From contig JAUNPN010000009.1 in NCBI GenBank assembly GCA_030536655.1, positions 1-44,373 on the forward strand: a stretch of DNA of 44,373 bases, read 5' to 3'. Each line of letters starts with the position of its first letter. The stretch's first letter is position 1. The stretch comes from a bacterium (lineage in GTDB: Bacteria; Bacillota; Clostridia; UBA1381). Under the pieces are notes generated by a model, which ran no database searches, was not told the DNA's origin, and worked only from the letters and a program-made list of their open reading frames with translations. Positions 15,760 through 24,678 of the stretch are shown here, one piece after another. The translations under genes were made by a program, and so were the position numbers.

Positions 15760-16854
15760 TTACATTATTACGCTGCCGGACTGTATTCTGAACAGATGTG
15801 TTTCGGCAGTGCTTTTTGTTAAATCCGTATCGGTTGAGGTAATTAATACCTGTTTGTTTTTTATCCTTTGCGCCAGATACATTCGCCTGTTGATGTCAAG
15901 CTCGCTCATAATATCATCAAGCAGCAGTACCGGATATTCATCTCTTATATGCTGTATACAGTCAGCTTGCGCAATTTTTATCGAAAGCGCAGCGGTTCTT
16001 TGCTGTCCCTGTGAACCGTAAAGCCGTGCTTCCTTGCCGTTTATTGTAATGCTCAGGTTATCGCGCTGAATGCCAAGCAGTGCAGAAGCGAATAATATTT
16101 CGCGCTCCTGAGCGGCTTCAAGGCGGCTGAGAAACTCATTTTCATCCAGCTCATTTTCCGTTTTTATACTCGGTGAGTATTCAAGACGCAGCTCCTCGCC
16201 GCAGATTTCCTTTTGTATAGATGAAGCAAACTCGTTCAGCCGCTCCAGAAATTCCGAGCGGTATTTCATTATAAGCGCGCCTTTTTCGGCGAGCGTCATG
16301 TTCCAGACGGTAAGCAGCGAATCAGAGGATTTGCCGTTTGCTTTAAGCTGCTTCAAAAGACTGTTCTTTTGTGCGAGTGCCTTGCTGTATTCCGAAAGGC
16401 TTATCAGATATTTCGGATAAAGCTGGCTCAGTGCAGAATCAATAAAGCGTCGGCGGAAGGCGGGAGAGCCTTTAACCAGATCAAGATCCTCCGGCGAAAA
16501 CATGACTACATTCAGGTAGCTCATCAGCTTTGAAAGCTTGTTTATCGGTACGGAGTTGATCCATACCGATTTTTTTCCGGAATTGCGGCGGCAAAGCCGC
16601 ATTTTGGCAGTATAGCTTCTGTCAGCATCCTCAAAGGTAATTTCAAGCTGCGCCATATCTGCACCGAACCGGATAAGCTCCTTATCGGACTTTGCTCTGT
16701 GGCTTCTGCCCTGAGCAAACATATACACAGCCTCAAGTATATTGGTTTTGCCCTGAGCATTGTCACCGTATATCATATTGGTAAGCGGTGAAAATTCAAG
16801 GACAGCCTCCGTATAATTACGGAAGTTCTGAAGCTTCAGCGAATTTATGTGCAT
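15760..16854 (-). CDS. recF: DNA replication and repair protein RecF
   Basis: RecF is an SMC-like ATPase that loads RecA at gaps with RecO and RecR. The 364-aa protein has the Walker A GDNAQGKT at residues 30-37, the ABC signature GSQGQQRT and the Walker B VLLLDDIMSELD. Length and domain order are normal. Its ATG overlaps the yaaA stop by one base, so translation is coupled. Confidence 0.97.
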   Translation of the reverse strand: MHINSLKLQNFRNYTEAVLEFSPLTNMIYGDNAQGKTNILEAVYMFAQGRSHRAKSDKELIRFGADMAQLEITFEDADRSYTAKMRLCRRNSGKKSVWINSVPINKLSKLMSYLNVVMFSPEDLDLVKGSPAFRRRFIDSALSQLYPKYLISLSEYSKALAQKNSLLKQLKANGKSSDSLLTVWNMTLAEKGALIMKYRSEFLERLNEFASSIQKEICGEELRLEYSPSIKTENELDENEFLSRLEAAQEREILFASALLGIQRDNLSITINGKEARLYGSQGQQRTAALSIKIAQADCIQHIRDEYPVLLLDDIMSELDINRRMYLAQRIKNKQVLITSTDTDLTKSTAETHLFRIQSGSVIM

Positions 16855-17084
16855 TATTCTTTCCCAATTAAGATTTCAACCGTTTCATCATCAAACTCAA
16901 CGGTTACAGTGTCACCCTCACGAACTTTTTTGCCGCGCATTTCGCAGCGTTCGCCGTTAAAGGAAACAATCCCCTCATGAATCATTGCTTTAGCGTCAGC
17001 TCCGTTTTCCGCAATGCCGGAAAATTTAAGGAGTTGGTCAAGCTTTATAAATTCTGTGTTTATATAAATATCAAGTTTCTGCAT
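16854..17084 (-). CDS. yaaA: S4-domain RNA-binding protein YaaA
   Basis: This 76-aa protein is a single S4 RNA-binding domain (IKLDQLLKFSGIAENGADAK, VSFNGERCEMRGKKVREGD). The family, also called RlbA, is usually found between dnaN and recF and is linked to ribosome biogenesis. Here recF follows as usual, but relA, not dnaN, lies upstream with a 14-bp gap. Confidence 0.93.
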   Translation of the reverse strand: MQKLDIYINTEFIKLDQLLKFSGIAENGADAKAMIHEGIVSFNGERCEMRGKKVREGDTVTVEFDDETVEILIGKE

Positions 17085-17098
17085 AATATATATCTCTT

Positions 17099-19357
17099 TT
17101 ATTTAGTTTCGCGCGAAACGGTTCTTACACCGTGTATCTGTTTGATTTTCTTTGTAAGCAATGCCAAATCTGAGGTGTTCCTCAGCTCGACACCGAGTGT
17201 AATAACAGCAATGCCGTTCTTCATGACGTATGCATTTACCGATTTAAACGGAATTTTCAGCGTTGAAAGGATATTTGTAATTTCCATAAGAACGCCGTCG
17301 CGGTCAAGTACCTCGATACGAAGCTTTGCCTCGGTAAGCGTAGCCTTTGACATATCCCATTCAACATCGATGAAACGTGCTCTGTCCTGCTCCTGAAGAT
17401 TATCGGGGTTGATGTTAGGACAGTCCGAGCGGTGAATGCTTACGCCCTTGCCCTTTGTAATAAAGCCGACAATACTGTCGCCGGGAACCGGGGTACAGCA
17501 GCTTGCAAGATTTACAAGACAATTACTGATGCCCTTTACTATTATACCCTTATCTGATGTACGTTTAATCGGTGCGGGAGAAATTTGTGAGGGAGAGCTT
17601 CCGTTTTCAAACACAGCATCCAACTGTTTGCGCTTTTCCTCCGCCTCAATTTCGGCAGTCCAGTTGTTGCGCAGACGCATTACAACCTTTTGAGCGGAAA
17701 TTCCTCCGTAGCCTACTGCGGCGATAAGGTCATCAAGCGTGTTGAAGCCGTATTTTTTTGTAACGAGCGACATCCATTCCGGTCTGAACAGCTGCGAACG
17801 GGTATTGCCCAGTCTCCTTAATTCACGCTCAATAAGCTCGTTTCCGTGTTCAATATTTTCCTCGCGCTTTTCCTTCTTAAACCACTGGTTAATTTTATTT
17901 TTTGCGTTTGTTGTGCGGCAGAGGTTTATCCAGTCTCTGCTGGGACCGTGGTTGTTTGCGGTTAGAATTTCAACGATTTCTCCGTTTTGCACGACATAGC
18001 TGTTCGGAACGATTTTACCGTTTACCTTAGCGCCGCTCATCTTACAGCCTACCTGCGTATGTATGAGGAATGCAAAGTCGATAACGGTGCTTCCGGCCGG
18101 CAGTGAAATAACTCTGCCCTGCGGAGTGAACACAAACACTTCATCTGCAAAAAGGTCACAGCGCAGTGTATTGAAGAAATCGTCTGTGTCGAGAACGGAC
18201 TGCTGAGTATCAAGCAGCTGTCTTACCCAGCTGAGCGTATTGTCCATATCGTTTGAACCGCTCTTGCCTTCCTTGTACTTCCAGTGTGCGGCAATACCTT
18301 CTTCGGCGATGCGATGCATTTCCCAGGTACGAATTTGAATTTCGAACGGAGTACCGTTCGGACCGATAACGGTTGTATGCAGAGATTTGTACATATTCGG
18401 CTTCGGCATTGCGATGTAGTCCTTAAAACGCATCGGAACAGGAGTGTAATGCTCATGCACAAGACCGAGAACAGCATAGCAGTCAGAAACAGAATCAACA
18501 ATTACACGAACTGCGAATAAGTCGTACAGCTCATCCATTGTCTTGTTCTGAGTGAACATTTTACGGAATATACTGTAAAAATGCTTGGCTCTGCCGCTTA
18601 CCTCACATTTTATCTCAGCGTCTGAAAGGATTTCGCGGAGAGTTTTCATAAGACCTGTTATATATTCCTCGCGCTCTTCTTTTTTCTGATTAATGCTTGT
18701 GCGGATTTCCTCGTAGGCTATAGGGTCAAGGTATTTGAGCGCTAAATCCTCAAGCTCGATTTTAATTTTTGACATACCAAGACGGTGTGCAAGCGGAGCA
18801 TACACGTCAAGGGTTTCCTTTGAGATAAGCAGCTGCTTCTTGCGGGGCATAAAGTTTAATGTGCGCATATTGTGAAGCCGGTCAATGAGCTTGATGATTA
18901 TTACGCGAATATCCTTTGCCATTGCGAAGAACATTTTGCGAAGGTTATCAACCTGCTGTTCTTCTCTTGTGTTGTATTTGATTTTTTTTAGCTTAGTTAC
19001 GCCGTCAACGAGCAGAGCGACATTCGGACCGAACAAAGTCTCAATATTCTCGTATGAATAGGGAGTATCCTCAACAACGTCATGGAGCATACAGGCAGTT
19101 ATTGTTGTAGCGTCCATTGAAAGCTGTGATGCGATATATGCAACCTGAACAGGATGCTCAATATATGGTGCACCGCTTTTTCTGAACTGATTTTGATGTG
19201 ACCATTTAGCAAGTCTGTACGCGGTATAAATCATATCGGTATTGGCGGACGGATTGTGTTCCTTGACAGAACGGATAATTTCGTCTACAATCGCATTTGA
19301 ATCGGTCGTACAATTTTGTTTGATTTTAGACGGTTCAAAAATGTTGTTATTTTCCAT
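17099..19357 (-). CDS. relA: Bifunctional (p)ppGpp synthetase/hydrolase
   Basis: Rel makes and degrades (p)ppGpp in the stringent response. The 752-aa protein has the HD hydrolase domain (HDVVEDT at residues 92-98), the synthetase domain with RFKDYIAMPKPN (the RxKD motif is typical of bifunctional enzymes), a TGS domain (VFVFTPQGRVISLPAGSTV), a zinc-finger/conserved Cys region (NCLVNLASCCTPVPGD) and a C-terminal ACT domain. All parts are intact. It lies between recJ (11-bp gap) and yaaA (14-bp gap). Confidence 0.96.
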   Translation of the reverse strand: MENNNIFEPSKIKQNCTTDSNAIVDEIIRSVKEHNPSANTDMIYTAYRLAKWSHQNQFRKSGAPYIEHPVQVAYIASQLSMDATTITACMLHDVVEDTPYSYENIETLFGPNVALLVDGVTKLKKIKYNTREEQQVDNLRKMFFAMAKDIRVIIIKLIDRLHNMRTLNFMPRKKQLLISKETLDVYAPLAHRLGMSKIKIELEDLALKYLDPIAYEEIRTSINQKKEEREEYITGLMKTLREILSDAEIKCEVSGRAKHFYSIFRKMFTQNKTMDELYDLFAVRVIVDSVSDCYAVLGLVHEHYTPVPMRFKDYIAMPKPNMYKSLHTTVIGPNGTPFEIQIRTWEMHRIAEEGIAAHWKYKEGKSGSNDMDNTLSWVRQLLDTQQSVLDTDDFFNTLRCDLFADEVFVFTPQGRVISLPAGSTVIDFAFLIHTQVGCKMSGAKVNGKIVPNSYVVQNGEIVEILTANNHGPSRDWINLCRTTNAKNKINQWFKKEKREENIEHGNELIERELRRLGNTRSQLFRPEWMSLVTKKYGFNTLDDLIAAVGYGGISAQKVVMRLRNNWTAEIEAEEKRKQLDAVFENGSSPSQISPAPIKRTSDKGIIVKGISNCLVNLASCCTPVPGDSIVGFITKGKGVSIHRSDCPNINPDNLQEQDRARFIDVEWDMSKATLTEAKLRIEVLDRDGVLMEITNILSTLKIPFKSVNAYVMKNGIAVITLGVELRNTSDLALLTKKIKQIHGVRTVSRETK

Positions 19358-19368
19358 TACAAATCCCC

Positions 19369-21084
19369 CTATCGATTCATTATTTTTAAATCTTTAATAA
19401 TAAGCTGCACCGACTCAACGCCAAGATAATAATTTATATCAAGCTGAAAAGCCGCATTAATAATCATTCCGGTACTAAGCTCCGAGGCGAGAGAGCCTAA
19501 TGAAAAGCCTATACCGTTTAAGCTTATACCCTCGCGCGTAAGCTTAAGCCGAAGATGGTTATTATCTGCTCCGACTGTGCTTACATATACAATCTCAAGA
19601 TTATCCATTGAAAAGACGGGCTTTTCATTATTCATGCCAAACGGTTCAAGCTTTGATAATGCCTTTGCGCATTGAAGTGTTGCGTGTCCGGGATTAATCG
19701 GGCAGTCAATACAAAGCTTTGGAACAAGCATATCCGGACTGAGGCACTTATCCGCATATTTGTTGATAGCCTCTGAGAACTTAGTAATATCGGAGATATT
19801 TACGTTAAGTCCTGCGGCTGCCGAATGTCCTCCGAAGCCGATTAGGAAGTCCGAGCAAGCGGTAAGCGCATCAAAAAGGTTGAAACCGGGAACGCTTCTT
19901 CCGCTGCCCTTACCGTTGCCCTTTCCATCATCGGAAATAAGTATGCAGGGCTTGTAGTAGCGCTCATTAAGCCTTGAAGCCACAATACCTATAACTCCCT
20001 GATGCCAGTTTGTATTTGAGAGGACGATAACCTTTTTCTTTTCAAAGTTCACATCGCGCGCGATCATGTCAAGTGCTTGGTCAAATATTTTCTGTTCTTC
20101 GCTTTGACGCTTACGGTTTGCAAAATCGAGCTTCTTAGCCGTTTCAAGAGCCTCGTTGTAATCCTCGCAGAGAAGCAGATCTACGCCGATTGAAGCGTTG
20201 TAAAGTCTGCCTGACGCGTTAAGCCGCGGCGCTAATGTAAAGCCTATAGTTGATGAATTAACCGGAGTACGCGAGCCGGAGACCTCCATTAATGCGCGTA
20301 TACCGGGGCGGGAGGGCTTTTGAAGAAGCCGCAGACCTCGGTCGACGAAAATTCTGTTTTCATCAATAAGCGGGACAACATCCGCAATTGTGCCTATTGC
20401 AACGAGATCAATGTATTTGTTAAAGCACTGACTTGTATTACTGCCCATAGCCATTGTTACTGCAAGTATCAGCTTAAAGGCTATGCCCGCACCGCATAGA
20501 CTGTCAAACGGATAGGTATCGTCTTCTTGTTTGGGGTCAATAACAGCAACGGCGTCTTCCGGGATACGCTCCTTGCAGGTATGGTGATCGGTAATGATGA
20601 CGTCCATGCCTTGGAGATGAGCAAACGAGGTTTCGCCTATAGCCGTAATTCCGCAGTCAACGCTTATAAGAAGCTTTTTTCCTTTTTTTATAAGCTTATT
20701 CACAGCTCGGATATTTATACCATAGCCCTCGCTGCTGCGTTCCGGAATGTAGTATTCGACATCAGCGCCGTGAGAGCGGAGAAAATCGTAAAGTATAGCA
20801 GTGGAGGTAATGCCGTCAACGTCATAGTCACCGTATACAACGATAGGCTCGCGCTTCTCCAGAGCAGCCATTATGCGTGCAACCGCTTTGTCCATATCCT
20901 TCATTTCAAAAGGATTAATAATATCGTGCATGGATTTTGTAAAATACGGTTTAATCTTATCTTCCGAAATGCCGCGGTTAAGGAGAACAGCGGTTATTAT
21001 GGGATGAAGCGAGTACTTTTTTGATATACGGGTTATATCCTCACGCTTATGCTGCTTATATTTATATTCCCATTTCTTTTCCAA
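19369..21084 (-). CDS. recJ: Single-stranded-DNA-specific exonuclease RecJ
   Basis: RecJ is a 5'-3' single-strand exonuclease acting in recombination and base-excision repair. The protein (about 571 aa) has the DHH-family motifs VVYGDYDVDGITS, ISVDCG and VIITDHHTC, the DHHA1 GGHSAAAG motif and the RLNASGR segment. The frame is open to an alternative TTG at 21102 (MLRGIT...), but AAGAGGA is placed seven bases before the TTG at 21084 (reading LEKKWEYKYK), so I choose that start. It is the first gene of the minus-strand operon and is preceded by a strong promoter. Confidence 0.93.
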   Translation of the reverse strand: MEKKWEYKYKQHKREDITRISKKYSLHPIITAVLLNRGISEDKIKPYFTKSMHDIINPFEMKDMDKAVARIMAALEKREPIVVYGDYDVDGITSTAILYDFLRSHGADVEYYIPERSSEGYGINIRAVNKLIKKGKKLLISVDCGITAIGETSFAHLQGMDVIITDHHTCKERIPEDAVAVIDPKQEDDTYPFDSLCGAGIAFKLILAVTMAMGSNTSQCFNKYIDLVAIGTIADVVPLIDENRIFVDRGLRLLQKPSRPGIRALMEVSGSRTPVNSSTIGFTLAPRLNASGRLYNASIGVDLLLCEDYNEALETAKKLDFANRKRQSEEQKIFDQALDMIARDVNFEKKKVIVLSNTNWHQGVIGIVASRLNERYYKPCILISDDGKGNGKGSGRSVPGFNLFDALTACSDFLIGFGGHSAAAGLNVNISDITKFSEAINKYADKCLSPDMLVPKLCIDCPINPGHATLQCAKALSKLEPFGMNNEKPVFSMDNLEIVYVSTVGADNNHLRLKLTREGISLNGIGFSLGSLASELSTGMIINAAFQLDINYYLGVESVQLIIKDLKIMNR

Positions 21085-21125
21085 AGTAATTCCTCTTAAC
21101 AATTATAAAATATTTTCTTCATAAT

Positions 21126-21154
21126 ATTATAACATTTTTTTTTGAACTTGTAAA
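21126..21154 (-). promoter_or_regulatory. Sigma-A promoter of the recJ-relA-yaaA-recF-remB-gyrB operon
   Basis: On the minus strand TTTACA (21149-21154), a 17-bp spacer and TATAAT (21126-21131). No terminator is seen between the six genes. Confidence 0.65.
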
Positions 21155-21321
21155 GTGCAATATAAAAATAAATTTATTTTTCAAGCAAAACTCTTAATTG
21201 ACAAAGTAAATTCAAGTCTTAAATTTGTCAGACTAAGTTCTACTTGGTATGCTTTTACAGCTGAAGTTACTTTGGCAATTAAGAACACGTTCAAAAACCG
21301 TGGATAAAGTAAAAGTTACTC

Positions 21322-21351
21322 TTGACTAAATTAACACGGATATGCTATAAT
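21322..21351 (+). promoter_or_regulatory. Sigma-A promoter of the nucleotidyltransferase gene
   Basis: TTGACT (21322-21327), an 18-bp spacer and TATAAT (21346-21351). The stretch 21155-21321 upstream is AT-rich and holds nothing else I can name. Confidence 0.65.
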
Positions 21352-21401
21352 TAGTTTGGGGAGAATAATATTTGCAGCGTTTAAAGAAAGTAGGTATTTA
21401 C

Positions 21402-22310
21402 ATGAAAACAGCATTATTAATTATGGCTGCGGGGATAGGCTCACGCTTCGGCGGAGGAATCAAGCAGCTTGCACCGGTCGGAATGAACGGTGAAATTATC
21501 ATGGATTATTCGATTCATGACGCCATTGAAGCAGGCTTTAATAAAATTATTTTTGTTATAAGAAAAGATATTGAAAAAGATTTTATGGAGGTTATAGGCA
21601 GCCGCATAGAGAAGATATGCGCTTCAAAGGGTGTTGAGGTAGCATATGCGTTCCAAAGTCTTGACGATATTCCGGGAGAAGTTCCGGAAGGACGCACAAA
21701 GCCGTGGGGAACCGGTCAGGCTGTGCTTGCTGCGAGAGATGCGATTGATTCACCGTTTGTAGTTCTCAATGCGGATGATTATTACGGCAAGGAGGCTTTT
21801 GTGAAGCTTCATGATTATCTCTGCCTTGAAGCAAAGGACGAGTTCTGTATGGCAGGCTTTAAGCTTAAGAATACCCTATCGGATAACGGCAGTGTAACAA
21901 GAGGCATCTGCAAGGTTGATGACAGCTTATTTTTAACCGAGGTTGTTGAAACTACGGATATAGTAAAGACAGAAAACGGCGCGGCTGTAAACGGAAAAGA
22001 GGTTGACCCGGACGCGTATGTTTCAATGAATATGTGGGGACTTCCGCAGAGCTTTGTGTATACCTTGAAGGAAGGGTTTGTGACCTTCTTTGAGGAGGAT
22101 GTTCCGGCAAATCCGATGAAGGCAGAATACTTGCTGCCGATTATAATCGGAAAGCTTCTTGAGGAGGGAAAGGTTGCCGTAAAGGTACTGGAATCAAGCG
22201 ATAAATGGTTCGGTGTTACATACGCTGAGGACAAGGCATATGTTATAGAGTCCTTTAAAAAACTTATTGACGAGGGCATCTATAAGGAAGAATTATTCAG
22301 CGATTTATAA
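21402..22310 (+). CDS. Sugar-phosphate nucleotidyltransferase
   Basis: The 302-aa protein belongs to the NTP-transferase family, activating a sugar phosphate with an NTP. The N-terminal LLIMAAGIGSRFGGGIKQLAPVG is the nucleotide-binding GxGxRxGG...K loop, and VVLNADDYYG contains the metal-binding aspartates. A TTG further upstream (21372) leaves the frame open, but the ATG at 21402 has AGTAGG eight bases before it and matches the family start. The substrate cannot be fixed; UTP-glucose-1-phosphate uridylyltransferase-like is a reasonable guess. It is monocistronic; the T-box leader follows. Confidence 0.85.
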   Translation: MKTALLIMAAGIGSRFGGGIKQLAPVGMNGEIIMDYSIHDAIEAGFNKIIFVIRKDIEKDFMEVIGSRIEKICASKGVEVAYAFQSLDDIPGEVPEGRTKPWGTGQAVLAARDAIDSPFVVLNADDYYGKEAFVKLHDYLCLEAKDEFCMAGFKLKNTLSDNGSVTRGICKVDDSLFLTEVVETTDIVKTENGAAVNGKEVDPDAYVSMNMWGLPQSFVYTLKEGFVTFFEEDVPANPMKAEYLLPIIIGKLLEEGKVAVKVLESSDKWFGVTYAEDKAYVIESFKKLIDEGIYKEELFSDL

Positions 22311-22341
22311 TTTAAAACCGTGAAATATTAAAAATTCAGTA

Positions 22342-22370
22342 TTGACAAATAAGAAAAACAGTGCTATAAT
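22342..22370 (+). promoter_or_regulatory. Sigma-A promoter of thrS
   Basis: TTGACA (22342-22347), a 17-bp spacer and TATAAT (22365-22370), a full consensus, directly upstream of the T-box leader. Confidence 0.85.
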
Positions 22371-22379
22371 ATTATATAA

Positions 22380-22619
22380 AAGCGATGAAAAAGACAGTAG
22401 CATAGTTATACGCCGTAAAGAGAGGGAATATCATGGGCTGGAAGTATTCCTATGGCGCGGCAGTGTGAAAACCACTTTTGAGCTGCGGTGAGGAAATGCG
22501 CCGCCGTGTTTCCGCGTTAAGGATTAATTGAGTGACAGTACAATTGTACTGTAATCAGGATGGAACCGTGTATATTTACACTCCTGAGGCATATTATTAC
22601 TATGTCTCAGGAGTTTTTT
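22380..22619 (+). ncRNA. T-box riboswitch (threonine) controlling thrS
   Basis: The leader contains an AGTA box near 22396, an AGAGAGGGAA stretch (AG bulge region), a specifier region with GTGTGAAAACCAC in which ACC (22471-22473) is a Thr codon, the T-box sequence TGGAACCGTG (22561-22570) and a terminator stem CTCCTGAG...CTCAGGAG followed by TTTTTT (22581-22619). Uncharged tRNA-Thr would stabilise the antiterminator. TGGA predicts a U discriminator base in the matching tRNA. Confidence 0.92.
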
Positions 22620-22643
22620 ATTTTTTTGAAAGGAAGATGAAAA

Positions 22644-24398
22644 ATGGCAGAAGAATTAAATGAGCTTCAAACGCTGCGCCACAGTGCGTCGCACGTTATG
22701 GCACAGGCAGTAAAAAGACTGTTTCCGCAGGTAAAGTTAGCGATAGGACCGGCGATTGACACCGGCTTCTACTATGATTTTGATACAGATAAGCCGTTCA
22801 CACGCGAGGACCTTGACGCCATTGAATCGGAAATGAAGAAGATTGCAAAGGAAAATCTGAAAATTGAGCGTTTTGAACTGCCGAGAGCAGAAGCACTTGA
22901 ATTAATGAAGGATGAACCGTACAAGATAGAGCTGATTAATGAGCTTCCGGAGGATTCTGTTATTTCCTTCTACAAGCAGGGTGAGTTCACAGACCTTTGT
23001 GCCGGTCCGCACGTAAAGTACACCTCAAAGGTAAAAGCATATAAGCTGCTTTCCGCAACGGGTGCATATTGGAGAGGTGACGAGCACAGACAGATGCTTA
23101 CAAGAATTTACGGTACAGCGTTTACAAATAAGGCAGATCTTGAGGCTCATTTAGAGCAGCTTGAAGAAGCAAAGAAACGTGACCATAACAAGCTTGGACG
23201 TGACCTTGAATTGTTTACTACGGTGGATATTATCGGTCAGGGACTTCCGGTAATGCTGCCGAAGGGCGCGAGAATTATCCAGCTGCTTCAGCGTTGGGTT
23301 GAGGACGAGGAGCAAAAACGCGGATGGCAGCTTACAAAAACTCCGTTAATGGCAAAAAGTGATTTGTATAAGCTGTCCGGTCACTGGGATCATTATAAAG
23401 ATGGTATGTTTGTATTGGGTGATGAAGAAAAGGATGACGAGGTGTTTGCTCTCCGTCCGATGACATGTCCGTTCCAGTATCAGGCATTCCTGAATAGAGG
23501 ACGTTCCTACAGAGATTTGCCGATGCGTCTGAATGAAACTTCGACATTGTTCAGAAATGAAGCTTCCGGTGAAATGCATGGACTTATCAGAGTTCGTCAG
23601 TTCACAATCTCGGAGGGACATTTAATGTGCACTCCGGAGCAGCTTGAGGATGAGTTCAGAGGCTGTCTTGAGCTTACGACCTATATGTTAAAGACTTTGG
23701 GATTATATGAGGACGTTTCATACCGTTTTTCACAGTGGGATCCGTCTGACAGAGAAAAGTATATCGGAACAGAGGAGCAGTGGGACGAAGCGCAGAGCAA
23801 GATGAAGAATATTCTTGACGATCTTGGAATTGATTATAAAATCGGAATCGGCGAGGCTGCATTTTATGGTCCGAAGCTTGATATTCAGATTAAGAATGTA
23901 CACGGCAAGGAGGATACTCTTATCACAATCCAGATTGACCAGATGCTTGCAGAGAAGTTTGGTATGGAATATACCGACCGTGACGGAAAGAAGAAGAATC
24001 CTTATATTATCCACAGAACATCAATCGGTTGCTATGAAAGAACGCTTGCGCTTTTGATTGAAAAGTATGCGGGCGCGTTCCCGACATGGTTGGCTCCGGT
24101 ACAGCTTAAGTTCCTTCCGATTGCGGACAGACATCTCGATTATGTGTATGACGTAAAGAAAAAGCTTGCAGACAGCGGTATAATCAGAGTGGAGGTTGAC
24201 GACAGAAGCGAAAAGCTTGGCTACAAGCTCCGTGAGGCTCAGCTTGAGAAGGTTCCTTATATGATTGTTGTCGGCGATAAGGATATTGAAAACGGCACTG
24301 TATCAGTTCGTTCGAGAAAGAAGGGTGATATGGGAAGTATGAAGATTGACGAATTTATCAAGATGATTGTTGACGAGGTCGAAAGCAAGGCAAGATAA
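22644..24398 (+). CDS. thrS: Threonyl-tRNA synthetase (without N-terminal TGS domain)
   Basis: ThrRS charges tRNA-Thr. The protein is 584 aa against about 640 in species that have a TGS domain. It begins directly with the editing domain, whose zinc-type HxxxH motif is HSASH at residues 13-17. The class II catalytic core (motif 2 FRNEASGEMHGLIRVRQFT; motif 3 HRTSIGCYERTLALLIE) and the C-terminal anticodon-binding domain are intact. Loss of TGS is common in Clostridia and the protein should be functional. GAAAGGAAG lies upstream of the ATG, and a T-box controls it. Confidence 0.96.
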   Translation: MAEELNELQTLRHSASHVMAQAVKRLFPQVKLAIGPAIDTGFYYDFDTDKPFTREDLDAIESEMKKIAKENLKIERFELPRAEALELMKDEPYKIELINELPEDSVISFYKQGEFTDLCAGPHVKYTSKVKAYKLLSATGAYWRGDEHRQMLTRIYGTAFTNKADLEAHLEQLEEAKKRDHNKLGRDLELFTTVDIIGQGLPVMLPKGARIIQLLQRWVEDEEQKRGWQLTKTPLMAKSDLYKLSGHWDHYKDGMFVLGDEEKDDEVFALRPMTCPFQYQAFLNRGRSYRDLPMRLNETSTLFRNEASGEMHGLIRVRQFTISEGHLMCTPEQLEDEFRGCLELTTYMLKTLGLYEDVSYRFSQWDPSDREKYIGTEEQWDEAQSKMKNILDDLGIDYKIGIGEAAFYGPKLDIQIKNVHGKEDTLITIQIDQMLAEKFGMEYTDRDGKKKNPYIIHRTSIGCYERTLALLIEKYAGAFPTWLAPVQLKFLPIADRHLDYVYDVKKKLADSGIIRVEVDDRSEKLGYKLREAQLEKVPYMIVVGDKDIENGTVSVRSRKKGDMGSMKIDEFIKMIVDEVESKAR

Positions 24399-24430
24399 GT
24401 CTTGCGCGGCTTGGATATGCCGGAATTAAG

Positions 24431-24478
24431 AAAAAGGCAAAAATGCATGGAGGCTGCCAATGTATTTTTGCCTTTTTT
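24431..24478 (+). terminator. Terminator after thrS
   Basis: AAAAAGGCAAAAATGCATGG pairs with CCAATGTATTTTTGCC (one bulge), followed by TTTTTT. Confidence 0.85.
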
Positions 24479-24481
24479 CCC

Positions 24482-24510
24482 TTGAATAAACCCTCGCTGT
24501 GTGGTACAAT
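24482..24510 (+). promoter_or_regulatory. Sigma-A promoter of the pectate lyase gene
   Basis: TTGAAT (24482-24487), a 17-bp spacer and TACAAT (24505-24510). The resulting leader of about 160 bases contains the first copy of the dispersed repeat. Confidence 0.6.
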
Positions 24511-24538
24511 AGTAAAGAGAATAAAAATATCGGAGGAA

Positions 24539-24676
24539 GTTTGGAAAAAGATAAACGGCGCATCTTGCCGCCTTTCGGTGCTTGAAGTACATTGAGTACG
24601 ACTGCGTCCCTCAAAGCGGCAATCTGCTTGCTTCTCTTTTCCCAAACGGATTGGTGAAAGCATTTCAGGTTATAAA
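24539..24676. repeat. Dispersed 137-bp repeat, copy A
   Basis: The ends of this segment are nearly identical to 28234-28371: GTTTGGAAAAAGATAA at the start, then CGGCGCATCTTGC; towards the end CGGCAATCTGCTTGCTTC and CTCTTTTCCCAAACG, while the middle differs. GTTTGGaAAAAGA pairs with TCTTTTcCCAAAC, so the unit can fold into a long hairpin. It lies in the leader of the pectate lyase gene. It could be a mobile hairpin element or a conserved leader RNA. Confidence 0.75.
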
Positions 24677-24678
24677 GT

